64,000 nucleotides of DNA. Origin: Burkholderia sp. PAMC 26561. GTDB taxonomy: Bacteria > Pseudomonadota > Gammaproteobacteria > Burkholderiales > Burkholderiaceae. Location: the NCBI RefSeq assembly GCF_001557535.2, contig NZ_CP014315.1, positions 1,116,001 to 1,180,000 of the forward strand. Direction: 5' to 3'. Below the pieces are notes generated by a model. It was not told where the DNA came from, did no database searches, and saw only the letters and a list, made by a program, of their open reading frames with translations. The translations under genes and the position numbers were made by a program. Positions 35,186 through 44,671 of this stretch are shown in pieces (position 1 is the first letter of the stretch; each line of letters opens with the position of its first letter).

Positions 35186-36013
35186 TCAGTTGACCTTCAA
35201 TTGACCACCGCGGCCCAGGCCACCTTGAACGTCCTGCGCCTTGTAGCTGCGCAGGGCGACGACCATCTTGTTGTAGGCATCGATAAACGCCGCCACCGTC
35301 GCCTTGCCTTCCGGCGTCTTCGAAAAGCCGCCCAGACCGCCCGCAGCGCCACCGCCCAGTCCCGACAACGCTGCGCCATAGTTGGTCGCCGTCGCGTTAC
35401 CTTCGGCGGCCGAAATCTGGACCGCCGAGCGTACGTCGAACAGCGTCAGGGTCACGACGGACGCGCGGCTCTGCATGCCGCCCGCCAGCCTGGCAATCGC
35501 AGCGTTCCCGACCAGGCCACCGAGCACGCCGGTGACGCCGCCAATGGCCGAGTCGTTGATGACGATCTGCGGTTCCATGTAGTAATCGGCCGCGACGCGC
35601 TGTCCTTTCTGCTGTTTCGACCCCGCCCGATATTCCCCCGAATTGCGCTGCAGCGACGTGATGCGCGAAATGCGCGCATCGGATTTCTGGTTGCCGATGG
35701 ACGTGATCACAAAGCAGTTCGACTGCTGTACCGCGAGCCGCAGCAACGGGTCGATCGACGTCACTTGCGTGGCGCTGCCGAACGCGCCGAACCAGTCGGC
35801 GTTGCGGCCGTCATCGACCGCGATCGTGCCGAGGGGCGCAGTGCAACGTTCGAGCGTTTCATCGGCGCCGGCGCTCGTCGCGCCACCCGCTGCGCCCGAG
35901 ACACCCGCGCTCTGACCGCCCGTGGATACCATGCCGCCGCAAGCGCATAGCGATACCGTCAGGAGGACCGCAAGTACTTTCTTCACGCCGGGAAATTCTG
36001 AACTGAGAGTCAT
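35186..36013 (-). CDS. CsgG/HfaB-like lipoprotein
   Basis: A 275-aa lipoprotein: hydrophobic leader VLAVLLTVSLCACGG with a lipobox Cys, a Gly/Ala/Ser linker, then a CsgG-like fold (RLAVQQSNCFVITSIG, VAADYYMEPQIVINDSAIGG, ASVVTLTLFDVRSAVQIS, a Gly-rich hairpin and a helical end). CsgG relatives are outer-membrane secretion channels or associated lipoproteins. No curlin genes are present, so the role is unclear. The start is uncertain; 36013 is the nearest ATG that keeps the leader. Confidence 0.72.
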   Translation of the reverse strand: MTLSSEFPGVKKVLAVLLTVSLCACGGMVSTGGQSAGVSGAAGGATSAGADETLERCTAPLGTIAVDDGRNADWFGAFGSATQVTSIDPLLRLAVQQSNCFVITSIGNQKSDARISRITSLQRNSGEYRAGSKQQKGQRVAADYYMEPQIVINDSAIGGVTGVLGGLVGNAAIARLAGGMQSRASVVTLTLFDVRSAVQISAAEGNATATNYGAALSGLGGGAAGGLGGFSKTPEGKATVAAFIDAYNKMVVALRSYKAQDVQGGLGRGGQLKVN

Positions 36014-36096
36014 GTTATTAGCTGCGTTGTGAGTGATCGGCATGCGACTCGCCCGGCTTCGCGAGAAGCCGCAACCAGCCGTCTAAAAAGGAATGC

Positions 36097-36687
36097 TTAG
36101 TATCCGTACCAGCTACGCTGCTGCCAGCGACCGTAGTACGGATAGCCCGAAGACCAATAGCCGTAATAGACTGCTCGCCATTCGGTTTGCCATTTGTAGT
36201 AGGTCTCCTCTGACTTCTTTGCAGCTCTCGCTTGCTCAAGAAGTTTGCGCGACTCAGCATCGCCTCGCCCCGATGCAATCAGCAGCCATTTCTCGGCCTC
36301 GCGGGGATCTGATCCCATCTCTTCGAGGCCGAACAAATAGAAATTTCCCAGCGCTTTTTGCGCTTCGAGATCGCCGCCTTCAGCGGCCTTTCGCATCCAC
36401 ACGAGCGCTTGATAACTATCCTGACGCACACCGTCGCCGCGGAAATACCGAAGCCCCAGGTCGTAGGCCGCGCGAGGCTCTTTTTGCGCCGCCGACTCAA
36501 GCGCGGTGATGCGGCCATCGGTGTCCGCGTCATTGCCGTTTCCTGATGCCTCGAACGACACCTGACTTTTTGAGCGGTTGCTGCAACCCTGGTCGTCGCA
36601 AATCCGGACTTGATTGCTGTGTGACGGATTTTGGGCGCAGGCTGCCAGCGCCAGGGCGGCGCACAGCGCCAGCCAGCGAGACTTCAT
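36097..36687 (-). CDS. Sel1-repeat lipoprotein with aromatic-rich tail
   Basis: A 196-aa lipoprotein: leader WLALCAALALAACAQ with lipobox, a polar linker, two to three Sel1/TPR-like repeats (AAYDLGLRYFRGDGVRQDSYQALVW..., AQKALGNFYLFGLEEMG..., AEKWLLIASGRGD) and a C-terminal tail dense in Tyr/Trp/Gly (YYGYWSSGYPYYGRW). The ATG at 36687 has GGGGA upstream. Sel1 repeats mediate protein contacts at the envelope. It is 83 bp upstream of the CsgG-like gene, possibly same transcript. Confidence 0.75.
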   Translation of the reverse strand: MKSRWLALCAALALAACAQNPSHSNQVRICDDQGCSNRSKSQVSFEASGNGNDADTDGRITALESAAQKEPRAAYDLGLRYFRGDGVRQDSYQALVWMRKAAEGGDLEAQKALGNFYLFGLEEMGSDPREAEKWLLIASGRGDAESRKLLEQARAAKKSEETYYKWQTEWRAVYYGYWSSGYPYYGRWQQRSWYGY

Positions 36688-36835
36688 CTTGATCCCCGAT
36701 GCGCTTTGTTTATTGAAACACTTTAGCCTGACGAATAAGCCTGACGAATAAGGCGAGAAAATGGTAACAGCGAGGCGGCGATCCAATTTGCCTCACAGTC
36801 TCCAAAACCTGCCTGAGCGTCTCAAAAGCGGCGAA

Positions 36836-37876
36836 TCAATCAAGCTTTCCGAGTACCTCTTTTAATGAGCCAGCGTATTGGGCTGTATCGGTGGGACTAG
36901 AAGCTGATTTCTCAAACGAAGATCCCCGGTCGCGCGCCTCACGGGGCGAATAGCCGAATGCCTGGCGAAATGTCCGGCTGAAGTGCGATTCACTTTTAAA
37001 GCCATATTCGAAAGCGAGGGTGGAAATCCGATAACCCGCACCAGCCGGGCTCTCGAGTATCTGGCGGATTTTGTCGAGCCGACGTTGTTGAATGTACGAA
37101 ACAACGCCCGATTCACGACTAAACAACCGATAAAGCTGTGCGCGGGAAATGCCGACATCGCGGCAAATCAATGAGGGTGTGAGATCGGCCGATTTTAGGT
37201 TTGCATCGATAAACCGGCGCACCCGGTTAAAGACAGTTTGATTGATCTCGTCTTCCGCGTCCGCCAAAGTTGCGATACATGGCGCGAGGGCGGCCGAAAC
37301 CATGGCGAGTGTCGCTTGTTCCACATAAGGCATTTCCGCTGGCGCCAGGTTGGGCAATTGCCTGCGCAGCGCATGCATGTGATCGCCGAGCAGCGTGCTG
37401 AGCGCGCCTTGCAGTACGGTTCCGTGCAGGTTCGCCGACTTGATGCGTGGATCAAGAAGATCGCGTGCGATCGTCAATATGATCGTGTCGCCGGCAATGA
37501 TCTCCGAATCGAGTTCCCGCGCGAGATCGAGGATATAAATCTTCGACGGCTCTGCATTGATCGTCGCCCGGGCGGCATATCCCGACAATGAATGTGTAAT
37601 GCCGAGACAAAGGTAGAAGTGATCCAGTCCATCCCGTCGAATCATTTGCGATGGACGTTTGACGCTATACGCAACCGGATCATCCTCACCTGCCCACGTG
37701 CCGCATCCCATTAACAGCGAACCGACGTAACCGGTCGACAAATTGTAGTTAAAGCGCTGGGAAGCCGGTTTTTCGATGCCTACGTCGAATATCGCATTGA
37801 CTTCGTCCCGCCACACGTCGAACCGCTGGTCCTCGGAATAGGCGTCCGTCGAGAAATGGAAAAGATAGGGATTCAA
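36836..37876 (-). CDS. AraC family transcriptional regulator
   Basis: A 346-aa regulator. The N-terminal 200 residues are an AraC-binding-like ligand domain (STDAYSEDQRFDVWRDEVN...). The C-terminal double helix-turn-helix reads SLICRDVGISRAQLYRLF and ISTLAFEYGFKSESHFSRTFRQAFGYSPREAR. It is divergent from the NodB-fold hydrolase operon at 38198 and is its probable activator. Confidence 0.9.
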   Translation of the reverse strand: MNPYLFHFSTDAYSEDQRFDVWRDEVNAIFDVGIEKPASQRFNYNLSTGYVGSLLMGCGTWAGEDDPVAYSVKRPSQMIRRDGLDHFYLCLGITHSLSGYAARATINAEPSKIYILDLARELDSEIIAGDTIILTIARDLLDPRIKSANLHGTVLQGALSTLLGDHMHALRRQLPNLAPAEMPYVEQATLAMVSAALAPCIATLADAEDEINQTVFNRVRRFIDANLKSADLTPSLICRDVGISRAQLYRLFSRESGVVSYIQQRRLDKIRQILESPAGAGYRISTLAFEYGFKSESHFSRTFRQAFGYSPREARDRGSSFEKSASSPTDTAQYAGSLKEVLGKLD

Positions 37877-38197
37877 ATTTGAACTCCGAAGTCATGCCTG
37901 CACGAAGGGAAGTGATGAGAACCATGTGAACGAATCTGAATAAGCCATTACGAGACGCATTATCCGTTTCTTACAGTGTTTGTGCAGACCGCGCAGCTTT
38001 CGTTGAGCGCGGAACGTTGGCGAGATCGAAAACAGACAAGGGTAAACCCCCTCTATCCGGCGTGTTTTTGTGCTCATCTAATAAAAATGAATGTTGTTGA
38101 CGACGTACATTTAGTCCCGGGCGATGCGCTGTCGCCCGTCGTTACCGCCATAGCACTTGCGTTACACCGCACCCCATTCAAACGAAGGAGCAAGACG
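37877..38197. other. Divergent intergenic region, 321 bp
   Basis: It holds the divergent promoters of araC and the hydrolase operon. The only clear structure is CGGGCGA-TGCGCTG-TCGCCCG (38118-38138), a 7-bp perfect stem 60 bp before the hydrolase start. It may be an operator or leader hairpin; no T run follows. No coding frame here is convincing. Confidence 0.5.
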
Positions 38198-39082
38198 ATG
38201 GCCAAGGAAATCCTGGTGGCATTTGGTATTGACGTGGACGCTGTTGCCGGATGGCTCGGTTCATACAGCGGCGAGGATTCACCTGACGATATTTCCCGGG
38301 GCCTGTTCGCGGGCGAAGTCGGATCGATGCGCCTGCTCAAGCTCTTCGAGCGCGAAAAGATCAGGACAACGTGGTTCATTCCAGGTCATTCCATCGAAAC
38401 ATTCCCGGAGCAGATGAAAGCCGTCGCGGACGCCGGACACGAGATCGGCATTCACGGCTATAGCCACGAGAACCCGATCGCGATGACACCGGAACAGGAA
38501 GAGGCCGTGCTCGATCGCAGCATTGAACTGGTGACGCAGTTGTCCGGCCGTCGCCCGACCGGATACGTGGCGCCGTGGTGGGAGTTCAGCCCGGTATCGA
38601 ACGAGTTGCTGGTCAAGAAGGGCATCAAGTACGACCACAGCCTGATGCACAACGACTTCCACCCGTACTACGTGCGCGTGGGCGATACGTGGACCAAGAT
38701 CGACTACAGCAAGCATCCGAGCGCGTGGATGAAGCCGCTCGTACGCGGTCAGGAAACCGATCTGGTCGAGATTCCGGCGAACTGGTATCTCGATGACCTG
38801 CCGCCAATGATGTTCATCAAGAAGTCGCCCAACAGCCACGGCTTCGTGAACCCGCGTGACATCGAGCAGATGTGGCGTGATCAGTTCGACTGGGTGTATC
38901 GCGAGCATGACGACTATGCCGTGTTCCCGATCACCATTCACCCCGACGTTTCCGGCCGCCCGCAAGTGCTCCTGATGCTCGAGCGGCTGATCGAGTACTT
39001 CCGTGGTCACGAAGGGGTGCGGTTCTGCACCTGCGACGAAATCGCCGACGACTTCCTGGCCCGCTTCCCGCGCGGCAAATAA
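38198..39082 (+). CDS. NodB-fold (polysaccharide deacetylase family) amidohydrolase
   Basis: A 294-aa protein with the NodB motifs: Asp12/Asp14 in GIDVDA, the metal pair H86-x3-H90 in HGYSHE and APWWEFS. There is no signal peptide, so it is cytoplasmic. Its size and features (Trp-rich APWWEF, late HPDVSGRPQ) resemble the group containing cytoplasmic peptidoglycan deacetylase-like proteins, allantoinase PuuE and bacterial cyclic imidases. With a transporter and dehydrogenases beside it, hydrolysis of a small imported amide or imide is more likely than cell-wall editing. AAGGAG precedes the ATG. Confidence 0.82.
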   Translation: MAKEILVAFGIDVDAVAGWLGSYSGEDSPDDISRGLFAGEVGSMRLLKLFEREKIRTTWFIPGHSIETFPEQMKAVADAGHEIGIHGYSHENPIAMTPEQEEAVLDRSIELVTQLSGRRPTGYVAPWWEFSPVSNELLVKKGIKYDHSLMHNDFHPYYVRVGDTWTKIDYSKHPSAWMKPLVRGQETDLVEIPANWYLDDLPPMMFIKKSPNSHGFVNPRDIEQMWRDQFDWVYREHDDYAVFPITIHPDVSGRPQVLLMLERLIEYFRGHEGVRFCTCDEIADDFLARFPRGK

Positions 39083-39111
39083 TCCGCTGCACCCACTCTT
39101 CGAAGAGAGCC

Positions 39112-40452
39112 ATGATGAAAGAAAATCCGCTCGCTGCGTCCGGATTCAAGCTGGAAAAGATCCTGCCGGTCGATGTCAAACGCGCCACCATCGTCGCGTT
39201 TTTCGCCTGGGTGTTCGCTGTCTACGACTTCATCTTGTTTGGCACGCTGTTGCCGGAGATCGGCAAGCACTATGGCTGGGATGCCGCGATGCAAGCCGAG
39301 ATCGCGACGCTGGTTGCCATCGGCACGGCAGTGATCGCGTTTGCGATCGGACCGGTGCTCGACCGTGCCGGGCGTAAGGCGGGACTGCTCTGGACGGTGG
39401 CGGGCGCGGCCCTGTGTTCTGGCCTGACGGTTGTCGGCGGAGCGCTCGGACAATGGCCGCTCGTGCTGATCCGCTCGCTATCGGGCCTGGGCTACGCCGA
39501 GGAAACCGTGAACGCGACTTACCTCAACGAGCTGTATTCGGCCGCCAACGATCCGCGCCTGAACCGCAACAAGGGCTTTATTTATAGCCTCGTGCAAGGC
39601 GGCTGGCCGATCGGCGCACTGATTGCGTCGGGACTGACGGCCGTGCTGTTGCCGCGCATCGGCTGGCAGGGCTGCTTCATCTTCGCGACGTTTCCTGCCA
39701 TTGTGATCTTCTTCATGACGCGCCGCCTCAAGGAGAGCCCGCAGTTCCTGCTGCACAAGCGCATCAAGACTTTGCGCGAATCAGGCGATGACCACGGCGC
39801 ACGAGCGCTCGCCGGCGAACATAGCGTGGACTACGAGCAGCACAGCCGCGCCGGGCTGCGTGAAGCGTTTCGCGGTACGTCGCTGCGCGCGACGCTCGTG
39901 CTGGGCGGCGGGATCCTGCTGAACTGGTCCGCCATCCAGGTCTTCAGCGTGCTCGGCACCACCGTGCTCACGCGCGTGCACAACGTGTCGTTCGAGAACT
40001 CGCTCTTGATCCTCGTGTTGTCGAACGTGATCGGCTACTGCGGGTATCTGAGCCACGGCTGGATTGGCGACAAGATCGGCCGCCGCAATACGCTCGCAAT
40101 CGGCTGGATGCTCGGCGGGCTCGCATTCGCCGGCATGCTGCTCGGGCCGAGCAGCACAGGCGTGGTGGTCGCGTTGTATAGCCTCGGGCTCTTCTTCCTG
40201 ATCGGGCCGTATTCGGCGGCGCTGTTTTTTATCGGAGAAAGTTATCCGACGTCCATTCGCGGCACGGGCAGCTCGATCGTCCACGCGATGGGTCCAATCG
40301 GCGCGATTCTCGCGGGCGTCGGCGTCACCGCGATGCTCAACCACGGCGGCGACTGGATGCACGCCGCGATCTGGTTCGGCGCGGTGCCGTGCTTCCTGTC
40401 CGGCGTGCTGATCTTCTTTGCAAAACACGTCAATCCCGAGGAAGTCAAATGA
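39112..40452 (+). CDS. MFS transporter, metabolite:proton symporter type
   Basis: A 446-aa 12-helix permease with FAWVFAVYDFILFGTLLPEIG in helix 1, DRAGRKAGL after helix 2 and GDKIGRRNTLAIG in the middle loop, typical of the sugar/aromatic-acid symporter groups. ATGs at 39112 and 39115 are adjacent; the first is used. It lies 29 bp after the hydrolase gene and overlaps the next SDR by 4 bp. It probably brings in the operon's substrate. Confidence 0.9.
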   Translation: MMKENPLAASGFKLEKILPVDVKRATIVAFFAWVFAVYDFILFGTLLPEIGKHYGWDAAMQAEIATLVAIGTAVIAFAIGPVLDRAGRKAGLLWTVAGAALCSGLTVVGGALGQWPLVLIRSLSGLGYAEETVNATYLNELYSAANDPRLNRNKGFIYSLVQGGWPIGALIASGLTAVLLPRIGWQGCFIFATFPAIVIFFMTRRLKESPQFLLHKRIKTLRESGDDHGARALAGEHSVDYEQHSRAGLREAFRGTSLRATLVLGGGILLNWSAIQVFSVLGTTVLTRVHNVSFENSLLILVLSNVIGYCGYLSHGWIGDKIGRRNTLAIGWMLGGLAFAGMLLGPSSTGVVVALYSLGLFFLIGPYSAALFFIGESYPTSIRGTGSSIVHAMGPIGAILAGVGVTAMLNHGGDWMHAAIWFGAVPCFLSGVLIFFAKHVNPEEVK

Positions 40453-41240
40453 GCGCGGAACAAGGGGTACAGAACAAAGGAGTGCGGCGGGTCGCGATCG
40501 TGACCGGTGCGGCAAGCGGGATTGGCCACGCGCTTGCCGTCGCTTACGCAAAGGCTGGCGTGGCAGTTGTCGGCGGTTATTTTCCCGGCGATCCGCACGA
40601 TCCTTCGCAGACGGAACAAGCGGTGCGCGAGGCGGGCGGCGAGTGCGTGATGCAGCCGGTCAACGTGACGTCGGCTGACGAAGTCGAGGCCTTCGCCACG
40701 CTCGCCGTGGAGCGTTTCGGCAGGCTTGACTACGCGGTCGCCAACGCGGGCTTGCTGCGCCAGGCGGCGCTCACCGAGATGAGCGACAACCAGTGGTTCG
40801 AGATGCTCGACGTCGACCTGAGCGGCGTGATGCGGACCTTCCGCGCGGCGGCGCGTCATATCGAGGATCATGGTTCGATGGTCGCGGTTTCGTCCATTGC
40901 CGGGGGTGTGTACGGTTGGGAACACCATGCGCATTATTCTGCTGCGAAAGCAGGCGTGCCGGGTCTGTGCCGGGCGGTCGCAATGGAGCTGGCTCCGCGC
41001 GGTGTGCGCTGCAACGCCGTGATTCCCGGGCTGGTCGAAACGCCCCAATCGCTCGATGCCGTCAACTCGCTCGGTCCCGATGGCCTGCGCGAGGCGGCGC
41101 GCACGATTCCGTTAAAACGAGTCGGGCGGCCCTCCGAGATCGCGGCGCTGATCCGCTTCCTGACAAGCGATGACGCGTCCTACATCACGGGCCAGTCGAT
41201 CATCGCCGACGGCGGCCTCACCGTGCGCTGGCCGGGCTAG
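40449..41240 (+). CDS. SDR family oxidoreductase
   Basis: A 263-aa classical SDR with TGAASGIG, ANAG, AVSSIAGG and the YSAAK catalytic pair; the end reads SYITGQSIIADGGLTVRWPG. The ATG at 40449 overlaps the transporter stop (ATGA). It is followed after 11 bp by a second SDR, so two successive redox steps or two related substrates are likely. Confidence 0.9.
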   Translation: MSAEQGVQNKGVRRVAIVTGAASGIGHALAVAYAKAGVAVVGGYFPGDPHDPSQTEQAVREAGGECVMQPVNVTSADEVEAFATLAVERFGRLDYAVANAGLLRQAALTEMSDNQWFEMLDVDLSGVMRTFRAAARHIEDHGSMVAVSSIAGGVYGWEHHAHYSAAKAGVPGLCRAVAMELAPRGVRCNAVIPGLVETPQSLDAVNSLGPDGLREAARTIPLKRVGRPSEIAALIRFLTSDDASYITGQSIIADGGLTVRWPG

Positions 41241-41251
41241 GGAGAATTCGA

Positions 41252-42010
41252 ATGACCACTTTGTTTTCACTCGATGGCCGCCGCGCGGTCGTCACGGGCG
41301 CGGCGAGCGGCATTGGCGCGGCGATTGCGAAGCTGTATGCATCGGCGGGGGCGCGTTTGCTGCTTGCCGATCGCGACGCGGCACGCCTTGCCATTCAGGC
41401 CGATCTATGTCGCGCGGCCGGTGCAACCGTGGAAACGGTGCAGGCCGACGTGGGCGTTGAAGCGGAGGCGAACCGCATTATCGATACATGTATTGAAGCG
41501 TTCGGCGGCATCGATATCCTCGTGAACAACGCCGGTATGCTCACCCAGGCGCGCTGCACGGACCTCACGACCGAGATGTGGGACGACATGATGCGCGTCG
41601 ACTTGCGCAGCGTATTCTTGTGTACGCGGCGCGCGCTGCCGTTCATGACCGCGCAACGCTGGGGCCGCGTGATCAACATTGCGTCGCAGCTCGGCATCAA
41701 GGGCGGCGCGGAGCTGTGCCATTACTCGGCGGCGAAGGCGGGCGTGATCGGCTTTACGAAATCGCTCGCGCTGGAAGTGGCGCCCGACAACGTGCTCGTC
41801 AACGCAATCGCGCCGGGACCGATCGAGACGCCGCTCGTGGACGGCATCAGCGAAGCGTGGAAAAAAGCCAAGTCCGCGGAATTGCCGTTGCGCCGTTTCG
41901 GTCTTGCTGATGAGGTTGCGCCGACGGCTTTGCTGCTGGCGTCCGATCCCGGCGGCAATATTTTCGTGGGCCAGACGCTCGGACCGAATTCCGGCGATGT
42001 CATGCCGTGA
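41252..42010 (+). CDS. SDR family oxidoreductase
   Basis: A 252-aa SDR: GAASGIGAAIAKLYA, LLADRDA (an acidic residue after strand 2 favours NAD), NNAGMLTQA, IASQLGIKGGAELCHYSAAKAGV with the Ser-Tyr-Lys triad. The C terminus ends NIFVGQTLGPNSGDVMP, the FabG-like form. Second SDR of the imidase-like operon. Confidence 0.9.
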   Translation: MTTLFSLDGRRAVVTGAASGIGAAIAKLYASAGARLLLADRDAARLAIQADLCRAAGATVETVQADVGVEAEANRIIDTCIEAFGGIDILVNNAGMLTQARCTDLTTEMWDDMMRVDLRSVFLCTRRALPFMTAQRWGRVINIASQLGIKGGAELCHYSAAKAGVIGFTKSLALEVAPDNVLVNAIAPGPIETPLVDGISEAWKKAKSAELPLRRFGLADEVAPTALLLASDPGGNIFVGQTLGPNSGDVMP

Positions 42011-42039
42011 TGCATCACTGATCTTCAGGAGGAACAAGC

Positions 42040-42348
42040 ATGTGCGGCATGTGCGGACTGCTTGGCGGCGGTAACCATTGGTCGAACACGACCGCGCCGG
42101 CGGCAGGCGCGAACCCGCGGCGCCAACGCCTTATCCAAGCCGCGCTCGCCAATCGCGTGCTGGTGCCGTTGCGGCTGAAACTCGATGACTTTCACGGGCA
42201 GTCGTTCCTGTTGTCGTCGCCCACGGGCGCGTGCGAACTGGTCAGTGATTTCTCTCAAGTGTGGCGAGTCGCCGAGCGCATGCTCGGGCGGCCGCTCGAT
42301 CCATTGACGCTCTTCACCGACATCGGTAACGATAAGGCCGCCCCATGA
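42040..42348 (+). CDS. Small Cys-motif protein upstream of CobW
   Basis: A 102-aa protein beginning MCGMCGLLGGGNHW, with a CxxC at residues 2-5 plus His13. The rest is helical (NPRRQRLIQAALANRVLVPLRLKLDDFHGQ) and has no domain I recognise. CAGGAGGAA precedes the ATG. Its stop overlaps the CobW start by 4 bp. The N-terminal Cys pair beside a metallochaperone GTPase suggests metal binding or a metal acceptor role; that is inference. Confidence 0.65.
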   Translation: MCGMCGLLGGGNHWSNTTAPAAGANPRRQRLIQAALANRVLVPLRLKLDDFHGQSFLLSSPTGACELVSDFSQVWRVAERMLGRPLDPLTLFTDIGNDKAAP

Positions 42349-43412
42349 GCCTCGCTTACGACATCCTGCCGCTCACGCTCGTGACGGGCTTTCTCGGCAG
42401 CGGAAAATCGACCTTGCTCGCCGATGTCCTGCAAGGCGACGCCGCGCGTGACACGGCGGTCCTCGTCAACGAGTTCGGCGATGTCGGCCTGGACCATCTG
42501 CTGATAGGTGAAGTCGATGCACGCACCGTCCTGCTCGATAACGGTTGCGTCTGCTGCTCCATTCGCGGGGAGTTGAAAGACGCGCTCGCCACGCTTTTTT
42601 CACAGCGCGCGCGTGGCGACGTGCCGCCGTTCTCTCGCGTGGTGCTGGAGACAACGGGACTGGCGACGCCTGCGCCGATCATCGCAACCTTGCTCGCCGA
42701 TCCGGTGATCCGCAGCCACTATGCGCTCAACGCGACGATCACCGTGGTCGATGCAGTGAACGCGCACGAGCAGCACGCACGGTATCCGGAATGGCTCGCG
42801 CAAGTAACGGCGGCCGACCGCTTGCTGATCAGCAAACCGGATCTCGTCGATGAACTCCGGCTCACGGAACTGGCCCGCATGCTCACGGCGCTCAATCCGG
42901 CCGCCGACGTGCTGATCCGCGGCGATGCAGCGACCGCACAAGGCGTGGATGGCCATGACGGGCGGGCGCTCCTTGACATACTGTTTGCATCGGCGAGTTC
43001 CATTGATCTGATCGGGCGGATTGGCGGCGCCCAGCGTCGCGTTGCTGTGAAAGGCGCGCTTGCGCATCGCGGCGAGCAGGCATCGACCATTCAATCCTTC
43101 TGCATGCAGGTCGATATACCTCTCGACTGGCAGGTCTTCACCCTCTGGTTCACGATGCTTCTCAACCGTCACGGTGATAAGATTTTGCGTGTGAAGGGGC
43201 TGCTCTGCATTGCAGACTCGGACCGTCCGGCCGTGCTGCATGCGGTGCAGCATCTCGTTCATCCCGTGCTGCACCTGGATGCATGGCCGCCGGCGGGCGA
43301 GGGTCCGCGGCGCTGTTCCCGGCTCGTGTTCATCACCGAAAGTCTCGGCCGCGACGCAATAGAAGCGTCGTATGCGCGGTTCCAACACCATCTGGAAGAA
43401 GCCGTTCATTGA
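42345..43412 (+). CDS. CobW/YjiA family GTPase, metallochaperone-like
   Basis: A 355-aa G3E GTPase. Walker A is GFLGSGKST (15-23), the metal-binding motif GCVCC is at 67-71, the guanine motif is SKPD and the C-terminal CobW domain follows (VFTLWFTMLLNRHGDKILRVKGLL). These proteins load zinc or other metals into client enzymes. In this operon the NodB-fold hydrolase, with its Asp/His/His metal site, is a natural client. Coupled to both neighbours by 4-bp overlaps. Confidence 0.9.
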   Translation: MSLAYDILPLTLVTGFLGSGKSTLLADVLQGDAARDTAVLVNEFGDVGLDHLLIGEVDARTVLLDNGCVCCSIRGELKDALATLFSQRARGDVPPFSRVVLETTGLATPAPIIATLLADPVIRSHYALNATITVVDAVNAHEQHARYPEWLAQVTAADRLLISKPDLVDELRLTELARMLTALNPAADVLIRGDAATAQGVDGHDGRALLDILFASASSIDLIGRIGGAQRRVAVKGALAHRGEQASTIQSFCMQVDIPLDWQVFTLWFTMLLNRHGDKILRVKGLLCIADSDRPAVLHAVQHLVHPVLHLDAWPPAGEGPRRCSRLVFITESLGRDAIEASYARFQHHLEEAVH

Positions 43413-44638
43413 AAGCGAAGCCAGCGTCGCCCAAGTCCAGTTCTCCCGCCTCGGCCGCGATTCATCCGGGGAAAGTCGAATTGCGCGTGCTCGGCACTTC
43501 CGTCACGTTGCAGGAACATATCCGCAAGCAGGCCGAGCAGGAGCTTGGCATCAAGTTGCGGTTTATCGTCGACGATGGTTTTGCGGTCCAGCGCGCGGGC
43601 GTCATGCATCCCGATCGCTACGAGGTCTACGACCAGTGGTTTCACAGCATCGACTGCCTGTGGCCGGCGCGTGCGCTGCAGCCCATCGATGTCTCGCGTA
43701 TCCGCCGCTGGGACGAGATCAATTCCCTGCCGCGAACTGGCCAGCTCGCCAATCACGCGTGTACCAACGCGGGCAGCGTGCCCGTCGACCGCCTTTACGT
43801 GCAGCCCGATAACTCGCTCGCGCGCACGCCCACGGAGCGCATCAGCATGTTGCCGCTCACGCATAACGCCGACAGTTTCGTTTATCTGGAAGACGCATTG
43901 CCGCCCGCGCTGCAAGGCACGCCGGAAAGCTGGGCGTGGCTGCTCGCGCCCGAACTGAGCGGCCGGGTCGCGCTGCAGGCGGACGCGGCGATCGGCGCCA
44001 TCGATGCCGCCCTGGCCGTTGAAGCTGCAGGGCTGATGAAGTTCGCCGATATCGGCAACCTGAGCATCGAGGAGATCGACGCGTTGATCGATACGCTGAT
44101 CGGTTTCAAGCAGCGCGGGCATTTCGCGGGCTTCTGGTCCACCTTCGCCGAGGCCGCGCAACTGATGATTGCGAACAAGGTCGCGATCCAGAGTATCTGG
44201 TCGCCGGCGACCGTGGAACTCGAGCGCGCGGGGCTGCGCTTCCGGCTGGCGAGTCCGCAGGAGGGGTATCGTGCGTGGTTCGGCGGCATGGCGCTTTCGC
44301 GTCTCGCGCGCGGCCGGGTGCTGGACGCCGCTTATGAGTACCTCAACTGGTGGCTCGACGGCTGGGCCGGCGCGACCATGGCGCGGCAAGGTTTCTACAT
44401 CTCGAACCCCGAACGTTCACGCGAGCATCTTGACGACGCAGAATGGGCTTACTGGTACGATGGCAAGCCCGCGGCGGCCGAACTTCCCGGGCCGGTCAGC
44501 CGGCATCTGGTGGCCGCCGGCCAGCAGCGCGACGGTGGCAACTACATGGCGCGCATGGGCCGTATCGCCGTGTGGGATTCCGTGATGGACGAGCATAATT
44601 ACCTGGTGCGACGCTGGAACGATTTCATGCGCGCCTGA
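43409..44638 (+). CDS. Solute-binding-protein-like protein without visible signal peptide
   Basis: About 409 aa. From residue 20 it resembles type-2 periplasmic binding proteins of the polyamine/family-1 group (VELRVLGTSVTLQEHIRKQAEQELGIKLRF, a WSTFAEAAQLMIANKVAIQSIW segment, late WAGATMARQGFYISNP). The only start that fits the context is a TTG at 43409 overlapping the cobW stop; it gives a Lys/Ser/Pro-rich leader with no hydrophobic stretch, so export by Sec is not supported. No ABC permease or ATPase genes follow. Confidence 0.7.
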   Translation: MKAKPASPKSSSPASAAIHPGKVELRVLGTSVTLQEHIRKQAEQELGIKLRFIVDDGFAVQRAGVMHPDRYEVYDQWFHSIDCLWPARALQPIDVSRIRRWDEINSLPRTGQLANHACTNAGSVPVDRLYVQPDNSLARTPTERISMLPLTHNADSFVYLEDALPPALQGTPESWAWLLAPELSGRVALQADAAIGAIDAALAVEAAGLMKFADIGNLSIEEIDALIDTLIGFKQRGHFAGFWSTFAEAAQLMIANKVAIQSIWSPATVELERAGLRFRLASPQEGYRAWFGGMALSRLARGRVLDAAYEYLNWWLDGWAGATMARQGFYISNPERSREHLDDAEWAYWYDGKPAAAELPGPVSRHLVAAGQQRDGGNYMARMGRIAVWDSVMDEHNYLVRRWNDFMRA

Positions 44639-44671
44639 TGGAACAACGCCGGCAGCAACCATGATCCAACG

